Shown here piece by piece: positions 17,594 to 26,227 of a DNA stretch of 64,000 nt (positions are counted from its first letter, which is position 1; each line of letters begins with the position of its first letter). Source of the DNA: Streptomyces sp. NRRL S-87. Lineage in GTDB: Bacteria; Actinomycetota; Actinomycetes; Streptomycetales; Streptomycetaceae. The notes below the pieces were generated by a model that searched no databases, was not told the DNA's origin, and saw only the letters and a list, made by a program, of their open reading frames with translations. The position numbers were made by a program, and so were the translations under genes. The stretch is taken from NCBI RefSeq assembly GCF_000719335.1, contig NZ_JOGB01000001.1, positions 1-64,000 of the forward strand, in the 5' to 3' direction.

Positions 17594-19008
17594 ACACCGC
17601 GCACGCCTCCGCACGTACCGCGGACCTGGTCGTCGAGGGGGGCCGGCTGGTCACCCCCGAGGGGGTCCGCGAGGGCACCGTCGTCATCAGGGACGGCCGG
17701 ATCGACGCCCTCCTCGCGGTGGGGGAGCCGGCCCCGGCCGGCCCCCGGCTCGACGCCGTGGGCCGCTACGTCCTGCCCGGGCTGATCGACTCGCACGTGC
17801 ACTTCCGCACTCCCGGCCTGGAGTACAAGGAGGACTGGGAGCACGGCAGCCGGGCCGCGATCGCGGGCGGCGTGACCACAGTCGTCGACATGCCCAACAC
17901 CCGTCCGGCAGCGCTCGACGAGACCGCGGTGCGCGACAAGGCCCGCATCGTCGAAGGCCGTTCGTGGGTGGACCACCGGTTCCACATCGGCGCCGACCCC
18001 GACCGGCCCGGACTGCTCGCCTCGCTCGACCCGGCCGTGGCCACCTCCGCCAAGGTGTTCATGGCGGGCCACCACACGGCCCCGGTCGTCTTCCGCGAGG
18101 ACCGGCAGCTGGCGGCGGCCTTCGAGGCGGCCGCCCTGGGCGACGTCCAGCTCGTGCTGCACGCCGAGGCGCAGCACGTCTTCGACCTGCTCGACGGCTG
18201 GCGCGGCGAACCCCGCTCGTACGCCGGCTACGAGCCGCACCGGCCGCGCACGGGCGCCATCGTCGCGGTCGCCCGTGTCATCGAGCTGGTGCGCACCCAC
18301 GGCACCCGGGCCCACGTCCTGCACGCCTCCACCGCGGAGGAGGTGGACCTGCTCACCGCGGCGGCGGCCGAGGGGCTGCCGGTCACCTTCGAAGTCACCG
18401 GCCACCACCTGTCGTTCACCGATGCCGACACCTGCCGCCGCGGGCCCCGTACCCGGCTGTCGCCGGCCATCCGGGCCCAGCGGGACCAGGACCGGCTGTG
18501 GGAGGCGGTGCTGACCGGCCAGGCCGCCACGGCGGGCAGCGACCACGCCCCGCACACCGTGGAGGAGAAGAACCGCCCGCCGGCCGAGGCGCCGCCGGGG
18601 CTCCCCGGCGTCCAGGAACTCGCCGGCGCCCTCTGGACGGGCCTGATGGCCCGCGGCGCCGGGGACGACGCCGACGGCGCGGCCCGGCACCTCGCGCGGC
18701 TCATGGGATCGGGCCCCGCCGACCTGTTCCGGCTGCCGGGGAAGGGACGGCTGGCCGTGGGCGCCGACGCCGACCTGGCCCTGCTGGACCCCGACCACCG
18801 CTGGCAGTTGGCCGCGGACACGATCGAGGCGAAGTGCGGCTGGTCCGCCTACGAGGGCTGGGTGTTCACCGGGCGCGTCACGACGACCGTGAAGGCTGGC
18901 CGCCCGGTGTGGGACGCGGGCAGCGGGTTCGCCGGCACGCCGGCGGGACGCCTGCTGCCGCCCGCTCCGGCCGCCACCGGCCGGTCCCTGTCGGTGGCGG
19001 GCCGGTGA
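17581..19008 (+). CDS. Dihydroorotase/allantoinase-family amidohydrolase
   Basis: This 475-residue amidohydrolase has the complete binuclear metal set: HVH (His72, His74), carboxylated-lysine candidate Lys158 in SAKVFMAG, His194, His248 and Asp321 in GSDHAPH. The family opens or, in reverse, closes cyclic amides and ureides (dihydroorotate, allantoin, hydantoins). In this cluster it may close or hydrolyse a lactam or ureido ring; it does not sit among purine-degradation genes. The ATG at 17581 is favoured by GGTGAG six bases upstream; an in-frame ATG at 17590 would give an ATGA overlap instead. Confidence 0.88.
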   Translation: MDAMNTAHASARTADLVVEGGRLVTPEGVREGTVVIRDGRIDALLAVGEPAPAGPRLDAVGRYVLPGLIDSHVHFRTPGLEYKEDWEHGSRAAIAGGVTTVVDMPNTRPAALDETAVRDKARIVEGRSWVDHRFHIGADPDRPGLLASLDPAVATSAKVFMAGHHTAPVVFREDRQLAAAFEAAALGDVQLVLHAEAQHVFDLLDGWRGEPRSYAGYEPHRPRTGAIVAVARVIELVRTHGTRAHVLHASTAEEVDLLTAAAAEGLPVTFEVTGHHLSFTDADTCRRGPRTRLSPAIRAQRDQDRLWEAVLTGQAATAGSDHAPHTVEEKNRPPAEAPPGLPGVQELAGALWTGLMARGAGDDADGAARHLARLMGSGPADLFRLPGKGRLAVGADADLALLDPDHRWQLAADTIEAKCGWSAYEGWVFTGRVTTTVKAGRPVWDAGSGFAGTPAGRLLPPAPAATGRSLSVAGR

Positions 19009-19529
19009 CCTCCCCCGCCCTGCTGGGCCCGTCGGCCGTCGGCGCCGAGGAGTTCCGTGCCGCGATGGCCGCCCTCGCGGCCCCGGTCTGCGTGATCACC
19101 TGCCACGACCGCGACGGCGGGACGCGCGGACTGACGGCCTCCGCCGTCTGCGCGCTCTCCCTCGACCCGCCGCTGCTCCTCGTCGCCGTCGACCGGCGTT
19201 CGAGCACGCACGACGCCCTGGTCGCGGCCCCGGCCTTCGCCGTCAACGTGCTCGGCCCCGGGGACGAGGAACTGGCACTGCGCTGCGCGGGCCCCGCCGC
19301 CACCCGGTTCGCGGGGGTGCCCACGGTCCCGGGGCCGGCCCCCGGCCTGGCGGCCGCGGCGCTGCGGCTCACGTGCCGCAACCACGGCCTGCGGGACGGC
19401 GGCGACCACACCATCCTGATGGGAGAGGTCGTCGCGGCCGAGGGCGACCCGCGGCTCGCGGGCGGACTGCTCCGGCACCAACGGGGCTTCGCCCACGCCC
19501 GGCCCGCCGACCGGGGCCCGCACACTTGA
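19005..19529 (+). CDS. Flavin reductase
   Basis: This 174-residue protein belongs to the FMN-binding split-barrel flavin reductases. It has FRAAMAALAAPVCVITC near the start, RGLTASAVCALSLDPPLLLVAVDRRSSTHDA (substrate flavin region), FAVNVLG and a late GDHTILMGEV. It would supply reduced flavin to a partner oxygenase, either the FAD protein at 19606 or the acyl-CoA-dehydrogenase-like protein. The GTG start overlaps the amidohydrolase stop. Confidence 0.9.
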   Translation: MTSPALLGPSAVGAEEFRAAMAALAAPVCVITCHDRDGGTRGLTASAVCALSLDPPLLLVAVDRRSSTHDALVAAPAFAVNVLGPGDEELALRCAGPAATRFAGVPTVPGPAPGLAAAALRLTCRNHGLRDGGDHTILMGEVVAAEGDPRLAGGLLRHQRGFAHARPADRGPHT

Positions 19530-19605
19530 CAGTCGGTCATGTTCCTGACACTTGTGGGCGCTGCAGCAACCCTCACGGCACCACCCCGAAGGGAGCGACC
19601 AGCGC

Positions 19606-20880
19606 ATGATCAGGTCTCGGAGCGCAGGACACGGCGCGGGAGACGACTACGACGTCGTCATCAGCGGAGCCAGCCTCGCCGGGAGCGCGGCGGCGGTCCT
19701 GCTCGCGCGTCGCGGCGTCCGCGTCGCGCTGCTGGAGCGCCGCTCGGACCCCGAGGCGTACAAGGTGCTGTGCACCCACTCCCTCACGGCCAACGCCTAC
19801 CCGGTGCTCGACGAACTCGGCCTCGTACCCGCCCTCGAGAAGGCCGGCGCCGTCCGCAACGACGCCCGCTGGTACACCCGTTGGGGATGGATCGAGCCGC
19901 GGGCCGCGCCGGGCGGCCCCGACCTGCCGTACGCCTACAACGTGCGGCGCAGCACCCTGGACCCGATGATCCGGGACCGGGCCGCGCAGACCCCGGGCGT
20001 CGACCTCCTCCTCGGGCACAAGGTGACCGGGCTGATCCAGGAGGGCGGGCGGACCGTGGGCGTGCGCGCGTCGACACCGCAGGGCGAGCGGGAACTCCGG
20101 GCCCGCCTGGTGGTGGGCGCCGACGGCAAGGACTCGGCCGTGGCCGGGTTCGCCGGCCTGCCGGTCCGGCGGCACGAGAACGCGCGGTTCGGCTACCTCG
20201 CGCACTTCCGCGGCCTGCCGCTGCGGGGCGGGATCGGACAGACCTGGTTCCTCGAGCCCGACATGGCGTACGCGTTCCCCAACGACGACGGGGTGACGGT
20301 CCTCGCGGTGCTCCCGTCCAAGGAGCGGCTGCCGGCGTTCAAGGAGGACCTGGAGGGCAGCTTCCGCGCGTTCGTGCGCGCGCTGCCCGAGGCACCGCCC
20401 GTCGACTCCGCCGAGCGCATCTCGAAGATCATCGGGACGGTCGACTACCCGCTGCACAGCCGTCGCCCGACCGCACCGGGCGTCGCGCTCATCGGTGACG
20501 CAGCCCTGACCGGGGACCCCCTGTGGGGGGTGGGGTGCGGGTGGGCCCTGCAGTCCGCGCAGTGGCTGGCGGAGGCGGTCGCTCCCGCCGCGGCCGGGCG
20601 GGCCGACCTCGACCGGTCGCTCGCGGCGTACGCCCGGACGCACCGGCGCCGGCTGCGCGGCCACCAGTACCTGGCCGCCGACTACGCCACCGCCCGTCCC
20701 TTCAACCCCGTGGAGCGGCTCGTGTTCTCGGCCGCGGCGCGCGACGCCTCGGTGGCGCGGCACATGCACCTCTTCGCCTCCCGGCTCATCGGTCCGCTGC
20801 GCTTCCTGAACCCCCTGGTGCTGGCCAAGGCCGCGGCCGTCAACATCAGGCACCGGGGGCCTGCCGCGCCGGGGGCCTGA
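19606..20880 (+). CDS. FAD-dependent monooxygenase/geranylgeranyl-reductase-like oxidoreductase
   Basis: This 424-residue flavoprotein has the dinucleotide-binding YDVVISGASLAGSAAA (15-30), a second conserved block LVVGADGKDSAVA, and the flavin-contact motif LIGDAALTGDPLWGVGCGWALQSA. The layout fits group A FAD monooxygenases and geranylgeranyl-reductase-like proteins. It could hydroxylate or oxidise the pathway intermediate using its own NAD(P)H or the flavin reductase upstream. A GGGAG site at 19591-19595 precedes the ATG after a 76-base gap. It is the last rightward gene of the probable cluster. Confidence 0.87.
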   Translation: MIRSRSAGHGAGDDYDVVISGASLAGSAAAVLLARRGVRVALLERRSDPEAYKVLCTHSLTANAYPVLDELGLVPALEKAGAVRNDARWYTRWGWIEPRAAPGGPDLPYAYNVRRSTLDPMIRDRAAQTPGVDLLLGHKVTGLIQEGGRTVGVRASTPQGERELRARLVVGADGKDSAVAGFAGLPVRRHENARFGYLAHFRGLPLRGGIGQTWFLEPDMAYAFPNDDGVTVLAVLPSKERLPAFKEDLEGSFRAFVRALPEAPPVDSAERISKIIGTVDYPLHSRRPTAPGVALIGDAALTGDPLWGVGCGWALQSAQWLAEAVAPAAAGRADLDRSLAAYARTHRRRLRGHQYLAADYATARPFNPVERLVFSAAARDASVARHMHLFASRLIGPLRFLNPLVLAKAAAVNIRHRGPAAPGA

Positions 20881-20927
20881 GCCCGGCCGGCTCCGCGCGC
20901 GGCAGGACCGAGGTGGGCCGCGCCCCC

Positions 20928-20946
20928 GCCGGACGCCCGGTCCGGC
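20928..20946 (+). terminator. Hairpin after the FAD oxidoreductase gene
   Basis: GCCGGAC, a five-base loop and GTCCGGC form a perfect 7-bp stem 48 bases after the stop. No T run follows, as is common in this GC range. Confidence 0.4.
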
Positions 20947-21007
20947 ACCGCCTGTTCCGAAGGACGGGACGGCCGGGACGGGCGGCGGAGCCGGGACGGG
21001 CGGCCGG

Positions 21008-21055
21008 GCCGGCGGACCGGGTCGGCCGGCGGACCGGGTCGGCCGGCGGACCGGT
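21008..21055. repeat. Three 17-bp tandem repeats between convergent genes
   Basis: The unit GCCGGCGGACCGGGTCG occurs at 21008 and 21025, and in shortened form at 21042. It ends directly at the stop codon of the leftward gene. It marks the right edge of the probable cluster and is probably replication slippage. Confidence 0.75.
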
Positions 21056-21430
21056 TCAGAGCGGGACGAGGACGTCCTCGTGCGCGCCGTCGAGGACGAA
21101 GCCGTTGTCGAAGCGGACGCGGGCGGTGACGCGGGCGCCGCGCGCCCGGAACGCCTTCCACTCCGGCTCCAGGGCCCCGATCTCCTCCTCGAGCCTCGTC
21201 CTGCTCGCTTCGGGCATGGTGTGTCCGAAGGCCTCGAGGAGCGAGGTGAGCCGCTGGTACTCACCGACCCCGTGGCTCTCGGGCAGCCGGCCGTCGACCC
21301 GCTCGACGGTCCCCTCGGTGCCGGCCGCCAGGGAAAGGAACCCGACGACGGCCCCCGAGCCGCCCGCGACGGCGTCGGCCAGGCCGATGTCCTCCGCCAG
21401 CTTCACGCGCTGGCCCTGCGTCAAACCCAT
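21056..21430 (-). CDS. Hypothetical protein, 124 residues
   Basis: A small soluble protein beginning MGLTQGQRVKLAED, with SGAVVGFLSLAAGTEGTVERV and a hydrophilic helical middle. The final segment RARGARVTARVRFDNGFVLDGAHEDVLVPL looks like a small beta-barrel (KOW/SH3-like) fold. I cannot assign a function. The ATG at 21430 was preferred over upstream in-frame codons because AAGGACC lies seven bases ahead of it. Confidence 0.7.
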   Translation of the reverse strand: MGLTQGQRVKLAEDIGLADAVAGGSGAVVGFLSLAAGTEGTVERVDGRLPESHGVGEYQRLTSLLEAFGHTMPEASRTRLEEEIGALEPEWKAFRARGARVTARVRFDNGFVLDGAHEDVLVPL

Positions 21431-21624
21431 CGGTCCTTCGTCGTCCCTCGCTCGCGACCGGCCGCGGCCGGTGCGGCCGCGGGGCCCCATTATTCCCGCC
21501 GCGCCGCACACCGGAGGCCCGCGGGCCGGCCGGTGGACCACCGGGCCGTAGTCCCTGCGGACCGCCCGGCCCCGGGCAGGCCTCCCCGCACGGCGCGGGC
21601 GGCCCGTGTGATGGGGTGGCGGGC

Positions 21625-22359
21625 ATGACCGACATCGAGACCCTCACGATCCCCGAGCACCTGCACGGCTACACCGGAGTGGCGTTCGGCGGCTACGTGG
21701 CGGGCGTACTGGCCGGGCGGGCGACCGCACGCGACGTAAGGGTGGACTTCCGGCGGCCGGTACCGACCGGGCTTCCCGTGCGACTCGCCGCGACCCCCGA
21801 GGGCGGCTGCGCCCTGACCGACGGCGACCTGCTGCTGGCCGCCGCCGTCCCCACGGGGCCGGACGGACCCGCCCTCCAGGTCCCGGAGGCGCCGTCCTGG
21901 TCCGAGGCCGAGGCCGCCGCCGAGGCCTACCGGGCGGCTCCGCCGGACGGCCAGACCGACTGCTTCGGCTGCGGCCTGGACCGCACCCCGGCGACCGGGC
22001 TGCGCCAGCACTGCGGTGCGGTGCCGGGACGGGCCCTGGTCGCCACCGCCTGGACCCCGGGGGCCGCCCTCGCCGACCCGGACGGGCTGCTGCCGCCCGA
22101 GCTGGTGTGGGGCGCGCTGGACTGCCCCGGCAACGCCGCCGGACGCCTGCTCGACGGCCGCCCGGCCGGTGCTGTCACGGCCGCGCTCGGCGCGCGGCTG
22201 CTGAGGCCGGTACGGGCCGGCGAGCGGTTGGTCTCCTTCGCGTGGCTGCTGTCCTCGGCGGAACGCAAGTACGGCGTGGGCACGGCCGTCGCCACCGCCG
22301 AGGGCGAACTCTGCGCCACCGCCGAGGCCCTGTGGGTGGTCCCGCGCACGGCGGTCTAG
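21625..22359 (+). CDS. Hotdog-fold thioesterase-like protein
   Basis: This 244-residue protein looks like two hotdog-type halves, as in the acyl-CoA thioesterase-like family. The GYTGVAFGGYVAGVLAG and RDVRVDFRRPVPTGLPVRL segments form the first half; the FAWLLSSAERKYGVGTAVATAEGELCATAEALWVV segment forms the second. A CFGCG pair near residue 118 sits between them. It may hydrolyse acyl-CoA or simply bind it. The ATG at 21625 is preferred, but a GTG at 21616 is also in frame and neither has a strong ribosome site. Confidence 0.68.
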   Translation: MTDIETLTIPEHLHGYTGVAFGGYVAGVLAGRATARDVRVDFRRPVPTGLPVRLAATPEGGCALTDGDLLLAAAVPTGPDGPALQVPEAPSWSEAEAAAEAYRAAPPDGQTDCFGCGLDRTPATGLRQHCGAVPGRALVATAWTPGAALADPDGLLPPELVWGALDCPGNAAGRLLDGRPAGAVTAALGARLLRPVRAGERLVSFAWLLSSAERKYGVGTAVATAEGELCATAEALWVVPRTAV

Positions 22360-22372
22360 CGAGGGGGCCGAG

Positions 22373-22396
22373 CGGCCCGGGGCCGGCCCCGGGCCG
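22373..22396. terminator. 24-bp perfect palindrome between convergent genes
   Basis: Each 12-base arm, read CGGCCCGGGGCC and its mirror, pairs perfectly. It begins 14 bases after the hotdog gene stop, in the 119-base gap between two convergent genes. Its position and symmetry fit a bidirectional terminator. The rest of the gap is G/C-only filler with further CCGG blocks. Confidence 0.6.
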
Positions 22397-22478
22397 CCCG
22401 GCGCTCCCGGGCCGGGCCGCGCCGGGTGGGCCGGCCCGCGCCCGCGGCCGGGAGCCCGAGGGCCGGGGAGCGGCGCCG

Positions 22479-22922
22479 TCAGCCCACCCGGCAGGTCGTG
22501 AACCTGTTCGACCGGACGTGCCCGAAGGACGCCGGGAGCCTCTCGATGCCGCGGCCGGGCGGCACGGTCAGCGCCCGCCCCTCGTAGTGCGGCCGGTCGT
22601 AGACCACCACGCAGCGGCCCCACCGACCGTCGGGGGTCCGCCACGTGCCGGAGCCGTTCCACACCGACAGCCCGTCGTTGAACCCGACGTACGCCGTCGT
22701 CTCCGGGTACGCCGGCATGTCTACGGCGACCAGGCTCACCACGCCGGTGTAGCCGGGCGAGGTCCATCCGCACACCCAGCCGGGGGAGCAGCGCTCCCGG
22801 ACCGGGGGTGCGGGGGGAGAACCCGCTCCGGCCGCGGGAGGGAACGCGAGGACCGCCGCGGCGACCAGCACGCCGGCCAAACCCCCGCGCAGGCCGGCCC
22901 GTCCGACACCTGCGTACCGCAT
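22479..22922 (-). CDS. Secreted peptidase-inhibitor I36-like protein
   Basis: This 147-residue protein has a Sec signal peptide (Arg-containing start, hydrophobic LAGVLVAAAVLAF, AGA cleavage region near 33). The mature part carries CSPGWVCGWTSPGYTG, VGFNDGLSVWNGSGTWR and VVYDRPHYEGRALTVPPGRG. That is the crystallin-like pattern of the I36/SMPI-like inhibitor family found in Streptomyces. Cysteines occur in the CSPGWVC pair, in WGRCVVV and near the C-terminus in TTCRVG. It may inhibit metalloproteases outside the cell, but family members are often of unproven activity. Confidence 0.75.
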   Translation of the reverse strand: MRYAGVGRAGLRGGLAGVLVAAAVLAFPPAAGAGSPPAPPVRERCSPGWVCGWTSPGYTGVVSLVAVDMPAYPETTAYVGFNDGLSVWNGSGTWRTPDGRWGRCVVVYDRPHYEGRALTVPPGRGIERLPASFGHVRSNRFTTCRVG

Positions 22923-23036
22923 GACCCCATCGAAACCCCGATAGCCGGAGATCGCACGGTCGCCCCGCCCGGCCCGGCCCGGCCGGCGGGCGCGCCCCGC
23001 CCCGCCCCGGCCGCCGCGCGGCGTGCCGCTCCGGCG

Positions 23037-24311
23037 TCAGCCGGTCTCGGGTTCGGCCCGCCGTACGGCGTCGTGGGCGGCCAGGGCGGCGTGCAGCGTC
23101 AGCAGGTCGGCGCCCCGGGCCGCGTCCAGCCCCGTGAGCTCGGTGGCCTTGCGCAGGCGGTAGTCCACCGTGTTGGGGTGTACCTGGAGCCGGGCGGCGG
23201 CCCGCCGCCGGTCGAGGCCGCACGCGAGGAAGGTGCGCAGCGTGTCGAGCAGCTCCGGGCGCCCGGTCAGCGGGCCGAGCAGCGCGGCGAGCCCGTCCCG
23301 GGCCGGGCTCGGGCGGCTCAGTTGGTACTCCAGCAGCACGTCGTCGAGCAGGTACAGCCCGGGCCCCCGGCCGGACCCCTCCGCGACCCGCCGCACTTCG
23401 CCGACCAGCCGGGCGGCCTCCGCGACGTCCTCCGGCGCGGCCGCGGCGGCCGCCACCTGCAGCTCGGCGCCGCAGATCAGGCCGAGCTGCTCGACGAGCC
23501 GGGTGAGCCGCTCCCGGTCGGCCGCGCCGAAGTCGCCCGCCGTGGTCCCGTACGGGACCAGGACCAGCCCGCCGTCGCCGGACAGCACGGACAGCGGCAC
23601 CCCGGTCGTCTGGCGCTGCAGTTCGTTGCGCAGCCGTCGGATCTTGCGGCGCGCGGCGACGGAGTGGTTCACGCCGGGCAGCAGCTCGTCCGGGTGCGGC
23701 CCGACGGCCATGCTCAGGACGACGTACGAGGCGGGCAGCCGGATGCCGGCGCGGTCGGCCGCGGCCTGCGGGTTGCCGCCCTCCAGCAGCCGGGACAGCA
23801 GGGCCTGCCGGGCGACCTGCTCGTCGCCGAGGGCCGTCTGCCGCTCCTGGACGTACCCCGCCGCGACCGCGCAGCTGACCAGCCGGAGGTAGCCCAGCAG
23901 CCGGTGCTGCACCAGCAACACGTCCGGCAGGTCGCCCGGTTCGGCCGTCGCGAGGACCCGGGCCGCGCACTCCTCCGCCCCGTGGTGGTAGGCGCCGACC
24001 ACGGCCTCCAGCGGTACGCCCTCGTCGGCGCGCCGGGCCGACGACTCGCTGATGCGGGCCAGTTCGGCCTCCTCGGGCAGCTCGCCGTGGCGCAGCACCC
24101 TGATGAACGCCCTGATGCCGCGGTCCACTTCCTTGGTGACCTCGCCGCGCAGCTGCTCCGAGGGGAGCGCACCGTAGGCGGGCAGCATCTCGACGAGCCG
24201 GGCCGTCACCGCGGGTGCCAGGTCCGGTGCAGCGGCCAGGAGCCGCTTGTGGACCGGGATGCCGCCGAACTGCGGTCCCGCGTCGGGCTCCGCCGGTTTG
24301 GGTGCGGTCAC
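23037..24311 (-). CDS. PucR-type helix-turn-helix transcriptional regulator
   Basis: The 424-residue layout fits PucR/CdaR-like regulators: an N-terminal helical sensory region, a central degenerate GGDEF-like part, and a C-terminal helix-turn-helix with TLRTFLACGLDRRRAAARLQVHPNTVDYRLRKATELTG. It is divergent from the secreted lipase gene with a 381-base gap holding a palindrome, so it may control itself and the lipase. No ligand can be inferred. Confidence 0.87.
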   Translation of the reverse strand: MTAPKPAEPDAGPQFGGIPVHKRLLAAAPDLAPAVTARLVEMLPAYGALPSEQLRGEVTKEVDRGIRAFIRVLRHGELPEEAELARISESSARRADEGVPLEAVVGAYHHGAEECAARVLATAEPGDLPDVLLVQHRLLGYLRLVSCAVAAGYVQERQTALGDEQVARQALLSRLLEGGNPQAAADRAGIRLPASYVVLSMAVGPHPDELLPGVNHSVAARRKIRRLRNELQRQTTGVPLSVLSGDGGLVLVPYGTTAGDFGAADRERLTRLVEQLGLICGAELQVAAAAAAPEDVAEAARLVGEVRRVAEGSGRGPGLYLLDDVLLEYQLSRPSPARDGLAALLGPLTGRPELLDTLRTFLACGLDRRRAAARLQVHPNTVDYRLRKATELTGLDAARGADLLTLHAALAAHDAVRRAEPETG

Positions 24312-24385
24312 AATCCACCTCGCGAATCTCTGTGGTGCGCCCCGGAGACACGGCCTCGTGCCGGCCGCATCCTGGTTTCCAGCAC

Positions 24386-24405
24386 GTTACCTACCAGTTG
24401 GTAAC
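24386..24405. promoter_or_regulatory. Palindromic operator candidate between regulator and lipase
   Basis: GTTACC-TACCAGTT-GGTAAC is a 6-bp inverted repeat with a nested TACC/GGTA pair. It lies in an A/T-richer patch 75 bases upstream of the regulator start. The rest of the 381-base gap (24312-24692) holds a C/A-rich run of CCCCCA-type repeats at about 24466-24503 and no other clear feature. The site could bind the PucR-like regulator or a TetR-type protein from elsewhere. Confidence 0.5.
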
Positions 24406-24692
24406 ACGTTCGCCCGGTGGATCACCAGACGCGGACGGATCCCGACCGCCCCTCCACCGGACCTCACCCACCCCCACCCCCACCCCCACCCCACCCCCAC
24501 CTCGATCCCTCCGCGACCGCGCCGCGCGCCGCCACCGGATGCCGTGCGCGCATCCCACCCGCCCCGGCGCGGCACGGGCGACCGGACCCGTGCCACCCGA
24601 CCGCTCTCCCGCCACGCCACGCCCCGCACGGCGCCGCCGCCCGGCGCCGGCTCCCGCACGTCCCGCCACCCCACCCACGATTCGGGGGAGTC

Positions 24693-26039
24693 ATGCCCAG
24701 AAACGCCGCTCGTCTCCTGGCCACCGCCGTCGTCGTCGCGATGGCCGCCACCGCCGCCCCGGCGGCCACGGCCGCCCCCTCGACCGCCGCGGCCACCGCC
24801 CCCGCCGGCGCGAGCGACCCGTTCTACGCCTACACCGGCAGCGAGCCGCTCGCCTCGTTCGCCCCGGGCGCCGTGCTGAAGACGCGGACGCTGAAGTACC
24901 ACCTCGTGGGTCTGCCCACGCCGCTCAAGGCGATCCAGCTGCTCTACCGCACCACCGACGCCCAGGGCCGTCCGTCCGCCAACGTGACCACGGTGGTGCC
25001 GAGTCCGACCGGCCGTCACGACAAGGCGGTGTCGTACCAGTCGTTCTACGATTCGCTCGACCCCGAGGACGGCCCGTCGCGCGCCATCGCCGGCAACGTC
25101 TCGCTGGGCGGCGCCATCGCGAACGCCGAGTCCGTGTTCGTGGTGCCGCTCCTGCTGGCGGGCTACGACCTCGTCATCCCGGACACCGAGGGCCAGTCCG
25201 CCGACTTCGCGGCCGGCCCGGAGTACGGGACCAACACGCTGGACTCGATCCGCGCCGCGACCGCGTCCGCCGGGACCGGCCTGGACTCCGACACCCGGTT
25301 CGGCCTGCTGGGGTACTCCGGCGGTGCCATCGCCACCAACTGGGCGGCCGCCCTCGCCCCCGACTACGCACCCGAGGTCAACCGCAGGCTGGTGGGCTTC
25401 GCCGAGGGCGGCCTCCTCGTGGACCCGGCGCACAACCTCAAGTACGTGGACGGCTCCGTCGTGTGGACGGGCGTCATCCCCATGGCGCTCATCGGCGTCT
25501 CCCGCTCCTTCGGCATCGACCTCGAGCCGTACCTGAACTCCTACGGCGCGGAGGTGTACCACAAGCTGGAGAAGGGCTCGATCGTCGACGCGTTGGGCCG
25601 CTACCCCGGGCTGACGTGGAAGAAGCTGGCGAAGCCGCAGTACGCCGACCCGAACTCGGTGCCCGCCTTCGTCGAGGCGGTCAACAAGGTCAACCTCGGC
25701 TCGGCGCCCACCCCGACCGTGCCCGGATTCATCGCGCAGGGCAACGGCGGCGTGTGGGAAGGGACCTTCAGCAACCGCCCGGGCATCGGCACCGGTGACG
25801 GGGTCATGGTCGCCGGGGACGTGCGGACCCTCGCCCGGCAGTACTGCTCGACCGGCAACGGGTCGATCGAGTACCGGCAGTTCGACCTGCTCAGCCACGT
25901 CGGGGTGCCCGTCGTCTGGGCGCCCGCCGCGCTGGGCTGGCTCGGCGACCGCTTCGCGGGCCGCGCGGCCCCCTCCGACTGCGGCCGCATCCCCGCGGGC
26001 AACTCCCTGGCCCCCGAGGTCCCCGCACCGACGTCCTGA
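24693..26039 (+). CDS. Secreted lipase (LIP family)
   Basis: This 448-residue protein has an N-terminal signal peptide (residues 1 to about 28, ending ATAAP). The following region fits the secretory triacylglycerol lipase family, with a nucleophile elbow GYSGG in LLGYSGGAIATNWAAALAP and a preceding DTEGQSADFAAGPEYG loop. A late HVGVPVVWAPAALGWLGDRF segment carries a His that may complete the triad. It should hydrolyse acyl esters outside the cell. The ATG is preceded by GGGGGAG. The divergent PucR-like regulator may control it. Confidence 0.87.
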   Translation: MPRNAARLLATAVVVAMAATAAPAATAAPSTAAATAPAGASDPFYAYTGSEPLASFAPGAVLKTRTLKYHLVGLPTPLKAIQLLYRTTDAQGRPSANVTTVVPSPTGRHDKAVSYQSFYDSLDPEDGPSRAIAGNVSLGGAIANAESVFVVPLLLAGYDLVIPDTEGQSADFAAGPEYGTNTLDSIRAATASAGTGLDSDTRFGLLGYSGGAIATNWAAALAPDYAPEVNRRLVGFAEGGLLVDPAHNLKYVDGSVVWTGVIPMALIGVSRSFGIDLEPYLNSYGAEVYHKLEKGSIVDALGRYPGLTWKKLAKPQYADPNSVPAFVEAVNKVNLGSAPTPTVPGFIAQGNGGVWEGTFSNRPGIGTGDGVMVAGDVRTLARQYCSTGNGSIEYRQFDLLSHVGVPVVWAPAALGWLGDRFAGRAAPSDCGRIPAGNSLAPEVPAPTS

Positions 26040-26066
26040 CGCCCCCTCGCCCCCGCCGCCCCGCCC

Positions 26067-26109
26067 GTCCGGGGTCCCGCCGCGCCCCTTCCGCGGCGGG
26101 ACCCCGGAC
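26067..26109 (+). terminator. Strong hairpin terminator after the lipase gene
   Basis: An 18-bp perfect stem (GTCCGGGGTCCCGCCGCG with its complement) closes on a seven-base loop, 27 bases after the lipase stop. This is the most convincing terminator in the window. Confidence 0.85.
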
Positions 26110-26227
26110 CACGCGCACCTCCGGGTCGCCCGTGCGGGGGATCTTGGAACAGGAGGGGGGCGATCTATGATTCCTCGCGCAAGCGCACGGTGGTCGTGCG
26201 GGTACGCAGGGTGAAGGGTGGCGTGGC

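Noticed and set aside
16442..19008. Purine or pyrimidine catabolic operon because of the allantoinase/dihydroorotase-like gene
   Set aside because: No uricase, allantoicase or pyrimidine biosynthesis genes are nearby; the gene overlaps other biosynthetic genes.
21008..21055. CRISPR-like array
   Set aside because: Units are head-to-tail 17-mers with no spacers and there are no cas genes.
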